Assembly: GCA_025267735.1 (NCBI GenBank)
Contig: CM046304.1
Span: 7,626,001-7,690,000, forward strand
Reading direction: 5' to 3'
Origin: Mactra quadrangularis
Lineage: Eukaryota > Mollusca > Bivalvia > Venerida > Mactridae
DNA length: 64,000 nucleotides
In this document: one piece after another, positions 29,693 to 42,439 of the stretch
Layout: every line of letters starts with the position of its first letter
Numbering within the stretch: position 1 is the stretch's first letter
Notes under the pieces: generated by a model
Database searches by the model: none
Told to the model about the DNA's origin: nothing
What the model saw: only the letters and a program-made list of their open reading frames with translations
Translations under genes and position numbers: made by a program

Positions 29693-30214
29693 CGGTGTTA
29701 CTCAAACGAAAGAAAAAGTGCGTATGAGGAATGAACCGTAAAGTGACTGCTATATATAATGTTAGACTACGTGGTCTGTGTCTTGTCACAGGAAATCTTT
29801 AACTAGTCTCTGACGATCGTACGATGGTTGCAATTAATCGTAGAGAAGTCGCTAGTTGTCATTTGTAATCGTGGGTGATCGTAAGACAAATCACTACTAA
29901 TCGCACGATGATCTTATGACTCTGGAAAGACTACCTGCGACAGAGTGACAAGGACATCGGCGCCGACCAGTTGAAGATTATTACAGACTTTCGAACGACG
30001 ATCGTGCGACAGCCTAAGACCTTATAAGATCACTAGCGACCTGTTTGATCGCAAGGAGGTTTTTGTGCAAGCTCAAAAACCTCTCTGCGACTGAAATTGG
30101 TCGTGGGACCTAAATAAGATAACATGCGACTGTCGAAGATCACCGATGACCGTCGTAAGACTTTTTAAAGATTCTTCGCGACCAGAGGTCACTGATGATC
30201 GTCAACTGGTCTTA

Positions 30215-30810
30215 CACGAATTCCTGTATGATTTTCCATTAACATGTGATTCGTGGTTCTATTCGTGAATCGCTACACATGAATCGTGGTCCGGATCGGA
30301 TCGCTTGCTCAACGATCCACAGCCCTAGCTGATTAGTGATTATCTTCGTAAAGATCAATTGGCGCTAGGATAAAACGTTTAAAATACCGTTAAAATATAT
30401 TTTTTGTGTTTGACTAACGATAGTCGTTTGCCGTATGAACATTTTGATCTCCTCACGTTTGTGTACAGCTTAGAATTCTACCTTTAAGACTTCATAATTT
30501 ATGATATTGTAAGATTTGTCAAGGGCATTATAACTATTAGTACTTGTCTGATAATTTGTATTATCTACTGGTAAGGTATTAACTAAAGGAAATTATCAGT
30601 ATAAAGATATAATTATATTTCCTGATTATCAACCAAAGAAATGTCAATCATATAATCTATTATATAGTATTGGCAGATGTTTTTAACGATGCAATTATCA
30701 CTTGATTCACGACACGTTCACCATAATGTTACACCCCTATAGATATTGAACTGTACTTATTGTCTCATGTCATTAAGAACAGGCTATATCACGGTGTATA
30801 AACGAAAACG
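30215..30810. other. AT-rich stretch, nothing recognised
   Basis: No gene or clear repeat. Confidence 0.4.
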
Positions 30811-30814
30811 AAAC

Positions 30815-31020
30815 TGTACGATCGCTGTTGATCGATATTTTATGATTTTCCTCTATACCCAACCTAAACACTGAAAACTGAAGTAAAATAAGATTAAATT
30901 CTGTACGATGTCTGTTGATGTGATGTAAAATGATGTGTACGACGTCCGTTGATGTGTTTGTCCGACTTCTGTTGATGCAAATTGTTGATTTGTTACATTC
31001 TGTACGATGTCTATTGATAT
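30815..31020. repeat. Short direct repeats GTACGATGTCTGTTGATG
   Basis: Five degenerate copies at about 30816, 30902, 30937, 30962 and 31001, irregularly spaced. Confidence 0.65.
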
Positions 31021-31449
31021 TAATTTATGATAATATACTTGTTTCTTTATCATTTCCGCCACCGAAGTAAAGAAGTAGACCATGTTGTGAAGATGTGCAT
31101 AAAGAATATAACCTCTGGTAGAATTTTAGATAAGGGAGATATTTCACTTTAATTTTGTACAATAACACTTGTAAGCTTGAGAGCAGTAGATACACAAAAA
31201 TTTTCATACACTGACCACAAAAAGAAAGTATACAGTCCATTAAATTTTATTTTTTCTGCATTATATAGTATTTTATGATCTTTACTTTTGCTTTTGTAAT
31301 TTTATTTTACATAGTGGAAAAACATGCAAAACATTTATTTATATTTCAATACAATAACAACAAATTCAATATACTTGAATTATCAAATTTCAATAAAAAT
31401 TACAGGAGAGGTCCGTTAAGGCCTGTCAACGACGGCAATACAAATAACA

Positions 31450-32124
31450 CTTAAACACAGTCAGTATTTGGTGTAACCCCCTACAACAATCCTGCGTGGC
31501 ATACCTCTAACCAGCCTCTGGTACTTCTCCACAGTGATTCTGGACTAGTCCGTTTAAAGATTAGCCTCCAGCTCTGTGAGGTTACGTGAGCGATATTGTC
31601 GCACAGCTGTTTTCAACTTAAACCACAAGTGTTCAATAGGGTTTAAGTCTGGGCTCTGTGGGGCCAACATATCAGTTCCATGATGTCATTATTCTCTTTC
31701 TGTTCATGTGTTCATTCATTCTTCTGCGAACGTAAACACCACCATCATTCTGGAAGAGAGTGAATCTTGACTCATCTGTACACAGAACAGCATTTCAGTC
31801 TACCCTGGTCCAGCCTGCATGATTGTTGGCAAATTCCATCCGTTTTGCACGATGAACAGCTGTCAGGTGTGGTTTCTTCACTGCTCTTCTGCCATTGAGA
31901 CGAACACATTGCAAACGCCGTCAAACATTGGAATTGTCAGTCTGAACTCCATGCTCCTGTCAAGCAGCCATCATAGCAGAAATGCACTCTCGACGGTTCT
32001 GGATGCTTAACCGTGCTAAATGCCGATCGTCCTCAGAACAAGACACCCTTGGTTGACCCGATCTAGGCCGGTCGTCATAGCTGTTGGTCTGCTGACGATG
32101 CCTTATGGTCTGGTACACTGTCAT
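31450..32124 (-). pseudogene. Tc1-like transposase pseudogene
   Basis: From ATG 32124 on the minus strand the reading is MTVYQTIRHRQQTNSYDDRP, SGQPRVSCSEDDRHLARL, then (after stops) KKPHLTAVHRAKRMEFANNH, CTDESRFTLFQNDGG, SPDLNPIEHLWFKLK and VEKYQRLVRGMPRRIV. The first catalytic Asp (TDESRF) and the Glu (NPIEHLW) of the DD34E triad are visible. The segment holding the second Asp is missing, deleted between RKRIMTSW and MLAPQSPD. There are at least four in-frame stops (e.g. after SAMMAA, in place of W/R codons), and the N-terminal DNA-binding part is truncated. Dead Tc1/mariner-superfamily copy. Confidence 0.92.
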
Positions 32125-33255
32125 TCTGCAATAGAAAAAATGTTTTACTTGGGTCAAATAGGCAAAAGTGTAATGCACTTAGTTTCAGGTTCAATCTGAT
32201 ACAATCTGATTAAAACCCGATCTAAAAATTTACCGCTCGCATACTCGCTAATTAGATCTGGCCTTTTCCAAACGAAGGTCACGTTCAGGTGACCTTTTCT
32301 CGTCGTAATATTCATGACGAAATTGTTATGATACGTAACTTGTTTACATCGTCTAGGTCACGCAATTTGAAATGAGCCACCCAATCGCAGACTGTGAATA
32401 ATACCGCTGTATAATTTGCATGCAAACCTTAGTCTAAAAATAGAAATTACGAAATCAAAATGTGATTAATAGTGTTTTCGTCTAGATGAAAGCTACGCAT
32501 TGATTGGTCGACACAAAGTTCATCTCGACGTGACCTTGCATTGACTAAGTAGAGATCCAGTGCGACAACGCGAGTAGAACAGGATCTCTGTTTACGGAGA
32601 TTGAATCTGATAATAACCCAATCAAATTTTCCGCTTGCATACTCGCTAATCCTGTACAACAACGCCCTACTGGATATCTGTTTACGAAGATTTTTTAAGG
32701 TCAAAGCAACAATGAAAGTGAAATAAGAAAGAAAATACTAAGCAAAACCTCACCTTGTAGCTCCCTTTCTTCGGCAAACTTGGCAACAAGCTCCCTTTGC
32801 TGGAACTTGGCCGCACACTCAACCCTCTGTGCAATTGTTAGTCACATTATCACTTTTCTTCTTGAAAATAAGTGTCAGCAAAAGTGAATTGCTGCTAATA
32901 CCATTATTTTAAGGCATTTCATTCATTTGATGAGTACCTAAAGTAAACAAAATTTTAACCCCCCCCCTCATAGCAGAATACTGAAAAAAAAATTCCTTCT
33001 AACCTATGAAATTGTATACCTTAAGGAAATTACCCCTTTACTTTTCTTAATTTAATATACTCCTTTAATGGACAGTTATCTCCCTTCTTAAAATGTAATG
33101 TTTCGGCCTTCCCATGCAGAAAAACTGATGTTTGGTCATATTTTGTCTGTAAAATTTGTTTTAGACACCGTATACTTTAATTAGGTGGGCACAAACAAAG
33201 GGTACGAAAGTACAATTAAGTTAAATATAACCTGTTTTATAAATTATGCATTGCT
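32125..33255. other. Non-coding stretch with a short direct repeat
   Basis: A ~55-bp segment ending GCATACTCGCTAAT occurs near 32195-32252 and again near 32598-32650, in the same orientation (AATCTGAT.A..ACCC then CCGCT.GCATACTCGCTAAT). No gene seen. Confidence 0.5.
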
Positions 33256-33955
33256 TAATGCTAGGTTTACATCTAGCCACGATTACCACGATGTACCCGA
33301 TTCCAGAGCATCGTGGCGAACGCAACAGAGCGTGGAGTCGAATCGGGGTGATCTGCGGAGAGCGTAACGGAACGTGGTTGAATCGGGGACATCGTGGGCA
33401 TCGGGACAGATTTTAAATCAAACTTAAATTTCACCACGATTGCCCCGATTCATTTTCTAATCGTGACAGAGCGTGGACTTCGTAACAAAACGTAACGGAA
33501 CGTACCGAAGCGTAACACAACGTAACAGAACGCGGAGTACAATCGCAACAAATCGGGACCAGTGTAGACACATTTTTTCATCCCGCGTCGCTGGGAAAGA
33601 ATATTTCTTGTTTAAATATCAAATCGTGGCGTAAAACGTGGTCATTTGTCTCAAATCGTAGGTCAAATCGCAGGAGATCGCAACAAAGCGGCTTTGTCGT
33701 GGGAGATCTTAACAGGACGTAACGGAACGTGGTGGAGCGTGGAAGCCAATCGTGTTGATCGTAACAAAGCGTAACAAAACGTGATGCAAATCGTGGGCTC
33801 GATCGTAGCAAAGCGCAGTAGAGCGCAACAAAACGTGCTGATTTCGTAAGGAAGCGTAACAGAACGTGGAGTATACCATTTAATCGTAGAGCTCCCCGAT
33901 CTTTTAGCCCTCTGGCTAATCGGGGAGATCGTGGCCAGATGTAAACCTAGCATTA
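33256..33955. mobile_element. 700-bp MITE with CGTAACGGAACGTGG array
   Basis: Inverted ends start TAATGCTAGGTTTACATCT then GGCCACGAT (33256-33283 and the complement at 33928-33955), one mismatch. The interior is packed with degenerate CGTAACGGAACGTGG and AATCGGGG motifs, mostly in one orientation. No transposase. The motif-dense interior resembles that of the element at 29076-30214. Superfamily unassigned; the target duplication is not clear. Confidence 0.8.
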
Positions 33956-34480
33956 GATAGTGGTACATGACTAAACACTTAAAACGCAATAATATCCTCA
34001 TATTAAATCACACGATTAAATCAAACGAAGTCGTACAATACTTTTACATTATTTCGTTAGTAGTCGTACACAATCATTTGTTGAAGTCGTACAGTATGTC
34101 GGCGAATGCACACGACATAAACGTCAAGTTTACACATAGTTGCATTCAACATCCTGATAAATTATTGATATAATACAATAAATGATTTATTTTATACCAA
34201 AAAAGTCTTCATACAATAACATGAATGTGATTTGTTTTCTCGAAATCGAGTTTACAAGGCAAGCTATGGATGTCAACAAAGCAAAATAGTTCGTGATTTG
34301 GAAGTGATTGTTAACGTTTTTACTATAAAAGAACGATATGGAATCATCCAAACTGCTGCAAATAGTTTATCACGAGCTAAGGTTTATTTTGAAAATCTGT
34401 CTATGTACCAGAAGATTTGTTATCCCATAAAAACTAATAAATTGTACTTCTATATAAATTCACTACCAATCGCAATCACT
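33956..34480. other. AT-rich stretch, nothing recognised
   Basis: Open frame 34232-34609 runs into the next MITE and shows no family feature. Confidence 0.4.
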
Positions 34481-34928
34481 GAGGTGCGTTCAACAATGCG
34501 AGCGCTCGGGGCGACATCGAGCGCCCGCGTTCTGAACGCGGGCGATCGCGCGTGCGCTCGCGTGCGCTCGCGATACAGCTCGAGAGGTGTTTCGCTTATG
34601 AATTGTTAAATAAATTCCGGTAAATACCGTTTCGTTTTGATACCGGTACTCAAATCGGTACATTGAAAAAATATAGCAGATTTAAAATAACCAAATACGA
34701 AATATCCAATGCTTTAATCTCAAGCCTTCTGTGTATTTATCGTATTTCAAAGGGATTTACATCGATCTAAACTTTGGTTAGTATATCGCAATTCTGTACA
34801 CAAACGGCCTGACTGACCGATATCTTCACCTTCTTCTATTTATATAATGAGCGCTCGCATTCGTTCAATAACAAAACAATTCGCGAGGCGGGCGCTCGAG
34901 CGAGCGCCCGCATTGTTGAACACACCTC
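34481..34928. mobile_element. 448-bp GC-rich MITE
   Basis: Inverted ends GAGGTGCGTTCAACAATGCG then AGCGCTCG (34481-34508), and the complement of GAGGTGTGTTCAACAATGCG (34909-34928). Near both ends lie GAGCGCTC/CGAGCG palindromes and, on the left, CGCCCGCGTTC-TGAACGCGGGCG, a near-perfect hairpin. Confidence 0.78.
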
Positions 34929-35358
34929 CGATGTCGTACAGTCGTTTATACACGGTGATATCAGAGCTATATCCAGGGCGAATTTAACAAAAGATTGCGT
35001 TCCTACTTTTTGCGAGTTGGTTTTATTTCAACTTGCAAAATAAAAAAAAACACTCGCAATTATTTCTCCAAATTTTTGACTTAGAGTCAGATTTTAAATT
35101 CACCTAACTTACCTAGTATTCGAAAACGAGTCACATCCTTTAATAGATCTACCACAATTGGACATAGTAGTTAACTTGCTACCAAGGTACCATGGTTTGC
35201 AGACGTAACAGTGAACTTTTTAATAAGTCGGTATTTAGTTTTTGACGTTGGCGACACATATACTTCCGACGCTCATTGTAACATGTAGCGACAGGTAAGT
35301 AGAGCAAAAAGATCATACTATTACACTTTCTGGCATTTCCAATGCTGATTTGAGACTC

Positions 35359-35424
35359 CGAGTTTAAATCGCCGCAAAAGTATTACTGACTAAACTGAAC
35401 TACTTTTGCGGCGATTTAAACTCG
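35359..35424. repeat. Perfect foldback, 24-bp arms
   Basis: Arms 35359-35382 and 35401-35424 (starting CGAGTTTAAATCGCCGCAAA) are perfect inverse copies around an 18-base loop. A transcript would form a 66-nt hairpin. A weaker hairpin TTTTGCGAGTTG/CAACTTGCAAAA lies upstream near 35009-35038. Confidence 0.9.
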
Positions 35425-35429
35425 CGAAA

Positions 35430-37460
35430 ATTTGCAAAAATTATGTTTAAATAAAAGTATGAAAAGCAATTTTCAAAATCCACTTGCTTTTTGCGAGTAT
35501 GTGAGCTTAGATTCGATCCCTGGGCTATATCAAACCCTAACATTGATATCCTCAGATTAACAAAAATACATACTTGTATATGAATTCTTATTATATTTCA
35601 TATTGACAGTGTGCTGTTCATTATATTTTTTAAATGTTTGCAACTTGTTTTATTTACGACACACATCAAGCAGAAGCTATAGCATTCCATTATTTTAGTG
35701 ACACACATATTTTTCCCTTGAAAGGTTTTAAAATAGAAAAAAAGTTATTTCCGCTATTTTAGTAACTTTGGGTTTATTTCCGACGACTTAGTGTACTTTT
35801 TGCCAATTTCCTTATTTTCTACAACTGAGCTGGATTATTGTATTTTGTACGATGAAGAATCAGGCACTCTGAGATAACTCCTAGAGATTGTTTCCCGTAT
35901 AGACCTTATATTAGTGTGTTGTTTATAACATTATGGAGTCTTATAACCTTGTACACTTATAATTATAACAAGTTTTATTATTTAATAAACATATTAGGGA
36001 ATACATTTTATATTACATAGTGTGCTGAGTATTTCACTGTTGAATTTCTTTGTTTTCAGTATGTCTACATTAACAAACATATCTTCGTGTTAATATATTT
36101 GGTTTGGTTTAATGCCGAGTCAATCCAATTTATGGTCGTTTTATTGCGACCAGCTCATTTAAACTAGCTACCTGTACCCTTGTCTGTAACCTGTACTAAC
36201 ATACAATTCCACAAGGCCGACAGCATCTCCATATTCTTTATTACAAATAATGGTGGACAATCGATATTATTGTCAAAGTTTTCAAAGAAAGTAATAATCA
36301 CCCCTGGTGGATATCGAACCAGTAACCCATTTTGAAACTATGGGTAGCCAACTACATTCAATTAGGGTTGATGCGACTCGAACAGCGGTATTTACGATAC
36401 GGTTCGATATGTATAGTAGTTCACCTTAATTAATTAGAAATTGATTCAATATATAAAATTCAAGTAATTCAATTAGTGTGTGTTTCACCAGGTACCAGGT
36501 CATCCAGATTGGCATATGTTTGTGTAAAAATGAAGCTTCGCACCAACCAGCTTTTATAAAAAACTCATTTACTAAAATACATGATGAGAAATTTGGTGAA
36601 CTCTCAGATCTTGGTCACGATATGCTTAATGAAATATGTGTGTGATTTTACTTTAATGATGATTTAGATTTATTAAAGATGAGTCTTAATGAGTATTGCT
36701 CATTTACTGTGATTAACATGCAGAGCAAACAAGTCGATTTTATGGTTCCAAGTCGTACTTTGACGAGTAAAAGTGGTAAGGGGCAGGTAATAGAGACTAA
36801 CATATCGATGTTGTATTCAATAAACGCTTGAGGACGCCGTAATCCAGGCTACATCTTAAATGTAATTGTATAACACACTTTGTCTTCCGCTTTTTATCAA
36901 ATTTCAAACAGTTTTTGGTATATTTGTGAATCTAATAACAAATTTATCTTTCTAGTATTTCACTAAAATGTCTGTTGCATCTGACGTATTTAGAGCCGAT
37001 TGAAACTGTAATATCACCCTGGTATATATAAAATTTAACTTTGACTCTGACGACGGTTTGAACAGTCATCACAAATTCCTGAACCGTAAATGTAACAGTT
37101 ACTAAATATATTCTGAACCGCGGAATACAAATGATTCCCCCCCCGCCCGACTAAACGTAGGCAAACGTAAGTTACAAGTGTATAAATTTAGATTTTAACA
37201 ACAGAACACATATTTGACGTTCATTCTTTTATTTCATGTGGGGCTGAATGGTTATGTGCAAATATCGATGCACATAACGGAATTATGTATACGATCGAGA
37301 TTACGAAATTACAAGAAAATATATCCAAAAAAAGCAAAGAGCTTTCATAAAAGTTTTAAATCAGATACATTTCCATTTGAGAATGGACCCAATTGTCAAG
37401 TAACAGTTGTAAATTAATAAAATTGAATTAAACTTTAAAAAAAAAGATATGTGTTGGTTT
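35430..37460. other. AT-rich stretch with one tRNA-like patch
   Basis: No gene seen. A minus-strand tRNA-like patch is listed separately. Confidence 0.4.
36305..36362 (-). pseudogene. tRNA-like patch (weak)
   Basis: On the minus strand, AATGTAGTTGGC resembles an A box and GGTTCGATATCC a B box, with a CCCAT/ATGGG stem between. Probably a decayed SINE head. Confidence 0.3.
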
Positions 37461-37473
37461 CCATTTGTGAAAA

Positions 37474-37513
37474 TGACATTGAGACAACAATCAGAGTGTC
37501 TTATTCATATAAA
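37474..37513 (+). repeat. Isolated upstream satellite monomer
   Basis: CATTGAGACAACAATCAGAG then TGTCTTATTCATATA: one monomer of the 47-bp satellite about 400 bp before the array. Confidence 0.9.
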
Positions 37514-37660
37514 TGAATAAGTATCAAATAATTTTTAATTTCCTTGACTAACCATTTGGACAATCACTTATTTCGAACGCATGTAATGTTTCAAACATTG
37601 GGATAGTAGCTGACTATTTGAAATTATAAGGTAACAACGCAACACAAAATTATGTACACG

Positions 37661-37712
37661 GAATTAGCTCAGTTGGTAGAGGCGCTCACAATATACGTGC
37701 GTTCAAAATATG
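37661..37712 (+). pseudogene. tRNA-like D-arm / A box
   Basis: GAATTAGCTCAGTTGGTAGA carries a consensus A box and D arm (37664-37676). Downstream GTGCGTTCAAAATA is only a weak B box and no acceptor pairing is seen, so this is a SINE head or pseudogene. Confidence 0.5.
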
Positions 37713-37803
37713 CCAATACGTCTCAAATTATCCAAATCGATTTATAGGGCGTATTGCACCAGAGCCTAATTTCACAAACGCATTCTTATTTCAATTTCAA
37801 ACT

Positions 37804-37897
37804 AGAGTCGATAGCGCAATTGGTAGCGCGCCGGGATTCAGAATCTCGTCATGCTCGTGTCCAGAGTGTGGTACGGATCGAGTCCCACCCGGGGAGG
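37804..37897 (+). pseudogene. tRNA-Leu(CAG)-like sequence
   Basis: A box TAGCGCAATTGG (37812-37823) with D stem GCGC/GCGC. Anticodon arm CGGGA-TTCAGAA-TCTCG with anticodon CAG at 37839-37841. A long variable region as in class II tRNAs, and B box GGATCGAGTCC (37875-37885). The acceptor arms do not pair and the T stem is broken, so it is not a functional tRNA. A tRNA-derived SINE head is likely. The satellite array starts 20 bp downstream. Confidence 0.65.
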
Positions 37898-40800
37898 TTA
37901 TACCCTTCCATTAAAAATAGACAATCAGAGTGTCTTATCATATAGCACTAGTTGTTACACGTTCGTTTTATGAGTGTACACAAAGTGAGTCTTATCATAT
38001 AGTACTAGTTGTAACATTGAGACAACAATCAGAACGCTTATCATATAGTACTAGTTGTAACATTGAGACAACAATCAGAGTGTTTTATCATATAGTACTA
38101 GTTGTAACATTGAGACAACAATCAGAGTGTTTTATCATATAGTACTTGTTGTAACATTGAGACAACAATCAGAACGCTTATCATATAGTACTAGTTGTAA
38201 CATTAAGACACCAATCAGAGTGTCTTATCATATAGTACTAGTTGTAACATTGAGACAACAATCAGAGTGTCTTATCATATAGTACTAGTTGTAACATTGA
38301 GACAACAATCAGAGTGTCTTATCATATAGTACTAGTTGTAACATTGAGACAACAATCAGAGTGTCTTATCATATAGTACTTGTTGTAACATTGAGACAAC
38401 AATCAGAGTGTCTTATCATATAGTACTTGTTGTAACATTGAGCCAACAATCAGAGTGTCTTATCATATAGTACTTGTTGTAACATTGAGACACCAATCAG
38501 AACGCTTATCATATAGTACTTGTTGTAACATTGAGACACCAATCAGAGTGTCTTATCATATAGTACTAGTTGTAACATTGAGACACCATAGTGTCTTATC
38601 ATATAGTACTAGTTGTAACATTGAGACACCAATCAGAGTGTCTTATCATATAGTACTAGTTGTAACATTAAGACAACAATCAGAGTATCTTATCATATAG
38701 TACTTGTTGTAACATTGAGACAACAATCAGAGTATCTTATCATATAGTACTTGTTGTAACATTGAGACAACAATCAGAGTGTCTTATCATATAGTACTTG
38801 TTGTAACATTGAGCCAACAATCAGAGTGTCTTATCTTATAGTACTTGTTGTAACATTGAGACAACAATCAGAGTATCTTATCATATAGTACTTGTTGTAA
38901 CATTGAGACAACAATCAGAGTGTCTTATCATATAGTGCTAGTTGTAACATTGAGACAACAATCAGAGTGTCTTATCATATAGTACTAGTTGTAACATTGA
39001 GACAACAATCAGAGTGTCTTATCATATAGTACTAGTTGTAACATTGAGACAACAATCAGAGTGTCTTATCATATAGTACTAGTTGTAACATTGAGACACC
39101 AATCAGAGTATCTTATCATATAGTACTTGTTGTAACATTGAGACAACAATCAGAGTGTCTTATCATATAGTACTAGTTGTAACATTGAGACACCAATCAG
39201 AGTGTCTTATCATATAGTACTAGTTGTAACATTCCGACACCAATCAGCGTGTCTTATCATATAGTACTAGTTGTAACATTGAGACAACAATCAGAACGCT
39301 TATCATATAGTACTTGTTGTAACATTGAGACAACAATCAGAGTGTCTTATCATATAGTACTTGTTGTAACATTGAGACAACAATCAGAGTGTCTTATCAT
39401 ATAGTACTTGTTGTAACATTGAGACAACAATCAGAGTATCTTATCATATAGTACTTGTTGTAACATTGAGAAAACAATCAGAACGCTTATCATATAGTAC
39501 TAGTTGTAACATTGAGACAACAATCAGAGTGTCTTATCATATAGTACTTGTTGTAACATTAAGACACCAATCAGAGTGTCTTATCATATAGTACTTGTTG
39601 TAACATTAAGACACCAATCAGAGTGTCTTATCATATAGTACTAGTTGTAACATTGAGACAACAATCAGAGTGTCTTATCATATAGTACTTGTTGTAACAT
39701 TAAGACACCAATCAGAGTGTCTTATCATATAGTACTAGTTGTAACATTGAGACAACAATCAGAGTGTCTTATCATATAGTACTAGTTGTAACATTGAGAC
39801 AACAATCAGAGTGTCTTATCATATAGTACTAGTTGTAACATTGAGACAACAATCAGAGTGTCTTATCATATAGTACTTGTTGTAACATTGAGACAACAAT
39901 CAGAGTGTCTTATCATATAGTACTAGTTGTAACATTGAGACAACAATCAGAGTATCTTATCATATAGTACTAGTTGTAACATTGACACAACAATCAGAGT
40001 GTCTTATCATATAGTACTTGTTGTAACATTGAGACAACAATCAGAGTGTCTTATCATATAGTACTAGTTGTCACATTGAGACACCAATCAGAGTGTCTTA
40101 TCATATAGTACTAGTTGTAACATTGAGACAACAATCAGAACGCTTATCATATAGTACTAGTTGTAGCATTGAGACACCAATCAGAGTGTCTTATCATATA
40201 GTACTTGTTGTAACATTGAGACAACAATCAGAACGCTTATCATATAGTACTTGTTGTAACATTGAGACAACAATCAGAGTGTCTTATCATATAGTACTAG
40301 TTGTAACATTGAGACACCAATCAGAGTGTCTTATCATATAGTACTAGTTGTAACATTGAGACAACAATCAGAGTGTCTTATCATATAAAACTAGTTGTAA
40401 CATTGAGACAACAATCAGAGTGTCTTATCATATAGTACTTGTTGTAACATTGAGACAACAATCAGAGTGTCTTATCATATAGTACTAGTTGAAACATTGA
40501 GACACCAATCAGAGTGTTTTATCATATAGTACTTGTTGTAGCATTGAGACAACAATCAGAGTGTTTTATCATATAGTACTAGTTGTAGCATTGAGACAAC
40601 AATCAGAGTGTCTTATCATATAGTACTTGTTGTAACATTGAGACACCAATCAGAGTGTCTTATCATATAGTACTAGTTGTAACATTGAGACAAAAATCAG
40701 AACGCTTATCATATAGTACTTATTGTAACATTGAGACAATAATCAGAACGCTAATCATATAGTACTTGTTGTAACATTGAGACACCAATCAGAGTGTCTT

Positions 40801-42439
40801 ATCATATAGTACTAGTTGTAACATTGAGACACCAATCAGTGTGTCTTATCATATAGTACTAGTTGTAACATTAAGACACCAATCAGAGTGTCTTATCATA
40901 TAGTACTAGTTGTAACATTGAGACACCAATCAGAGTGTCTTATCATATAGTACTAGTTGTAACATTGAGACACCAATCAGAGTGTCTTATCATATAGTAC
41001 TTGTTGTAACATTGAGACAACAATCAGAGTGTCTTATCATATAGTACTAGTTGTAACATTGAGACACCAATCAGAACGTTTATCATATAGTACTTGTTGT
41101 AACATTGAGACACCAATCAGAGTGTCTTATCATATAGTACGAGTTGTAACATTAAGACACCAATCAGAGTGTCTTATCATATAGTACTTGTTGTAACATT
41201 GAGACAACAATCAGAGTGTCCTATCATAAAGTACTAGTTGTAACATTAAGACACCAATCAGAGTGTCTTATCATATAGTACTAGTTGTAGCATTGAGACA
41301 ACAATCAGAGTGTCCTATCATATAGTACTAGTTGTAACATTGAGACAACAATCAGAGTGTCTTATCATATAGTACTTGTTGTAACATTGAGACAACAATC
41401 AGAACGCTAGTCATATAGTACTTGTTGGAACATTGAGAAAACCATCAGAATGTCTTATCATATAGTACTAGTTGTAACATTGAGACAACAATCAGAGTGT
41501 CTTATCATATAGTACTAGTTGTAACATTGAGACAACAATCAGAGTGTCTTATCATATAGTACTAGTTGTAACATTGAGACACCAATCAGAGTGTCTTATC
41601 ATATAGTACTAGTTGTAACATTGAGACACCAATCAGAGTGTCTTATCATATAGTACTTGTTGTAACATTGAGACAACAATCAGAACGCTTATCATATAGT
41701 ACTTGTTGTAACATTGAGACACCAATTAGAACGCTTATCATATAGTACTTGTTGTAACATTGAGACAACAATCAGAGTGTCTTATCATATAGTACTAGTT
41801 GTAACATTGAGACAACAATCAGAACGCTTATCATATAGTACTTGTTGTAACATTGAGACACCAATTAGAACGCTTATCATATAGTACTAGTTGTAACATT
41901 GAGACAACAATCAGAGTGTCTTATCATATAGTACTAGTTGTAACATTGAGACACCAATCAGAGTGCCTTATCATATAGTACTAGTTGTAACATTCCGACA
42001 CCAATCAGCGTGTCTTATCATATAGTACTTGTTGTAACATTGAGACAACAATCAGAGTGTCTTATCATATAGTACTAGTTGTAACATTGAGACACCAATC
42101 AGAGTGTCTTATCATATAGTACTAGTTGTAACATTGAGACAACAATCAGAACGCTTATCATATAGTACATGTTGTAACATTGAGACACCAATCAGAGTGT
42201 CTTATCTTATAGTACTTATTGTAACATGGACACACCAATCAGAGTGTCTTATCATATAGTACTAGTTGTAACATTGAGACACCAATCAGAGTGTCTTATC
42301 ATATAGTACTAGTTGTAACATTGAGACAACAATCAGAGTGTCTTATCATATAGTACTTGTTGTAACATTGAGACAACAATCAGAGTGTCTTATCATATAG
42401 TACTTGTTGTAACATTGAGACAACAATCAGAGTGTCTTA

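Larger units (their letters stand above)
29076..30214. mobile_element. Harbinger-like deletion derivative (~1.1 kb)
   Basis: Ends TAAGACC..AGT face each other (29076 and 30208-30214). Each is followed by ~300-400 bp of degenerate CGACGATCGTACGAC-type motifs that mirror each other. The centre has two short genes in opposite orientation, each with its own TATA-like box. Motif-rich subterminal regions and two genes suggest a PIF/Harbinger element reduced by internal deletion. No DDE domain remains, and no flush 3-bp duplication could be confirmed. Confidence 0.45.

Noticed and set aside
33578..34001. Minus-strand frames LRSSPRFASRF and similar
   Set aside because: They come from the repeated CGTAACGGAACGTGG motifs of a MITE; no domain or start context.
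37804..37897. Functional tRNA-Leu(CAG) gene
   Set aside because: Anticodon arm, A box and B box are good, but the acceptor stem does not pair and the T stem is broken.
37930..40341. ~80-codon frames in the satellite (SYHIVLVVTLRQQSE type)
   Set aside because: They occur only where 46- and 47-bp units keep a frame open; they have no start context and recur at random along the array.
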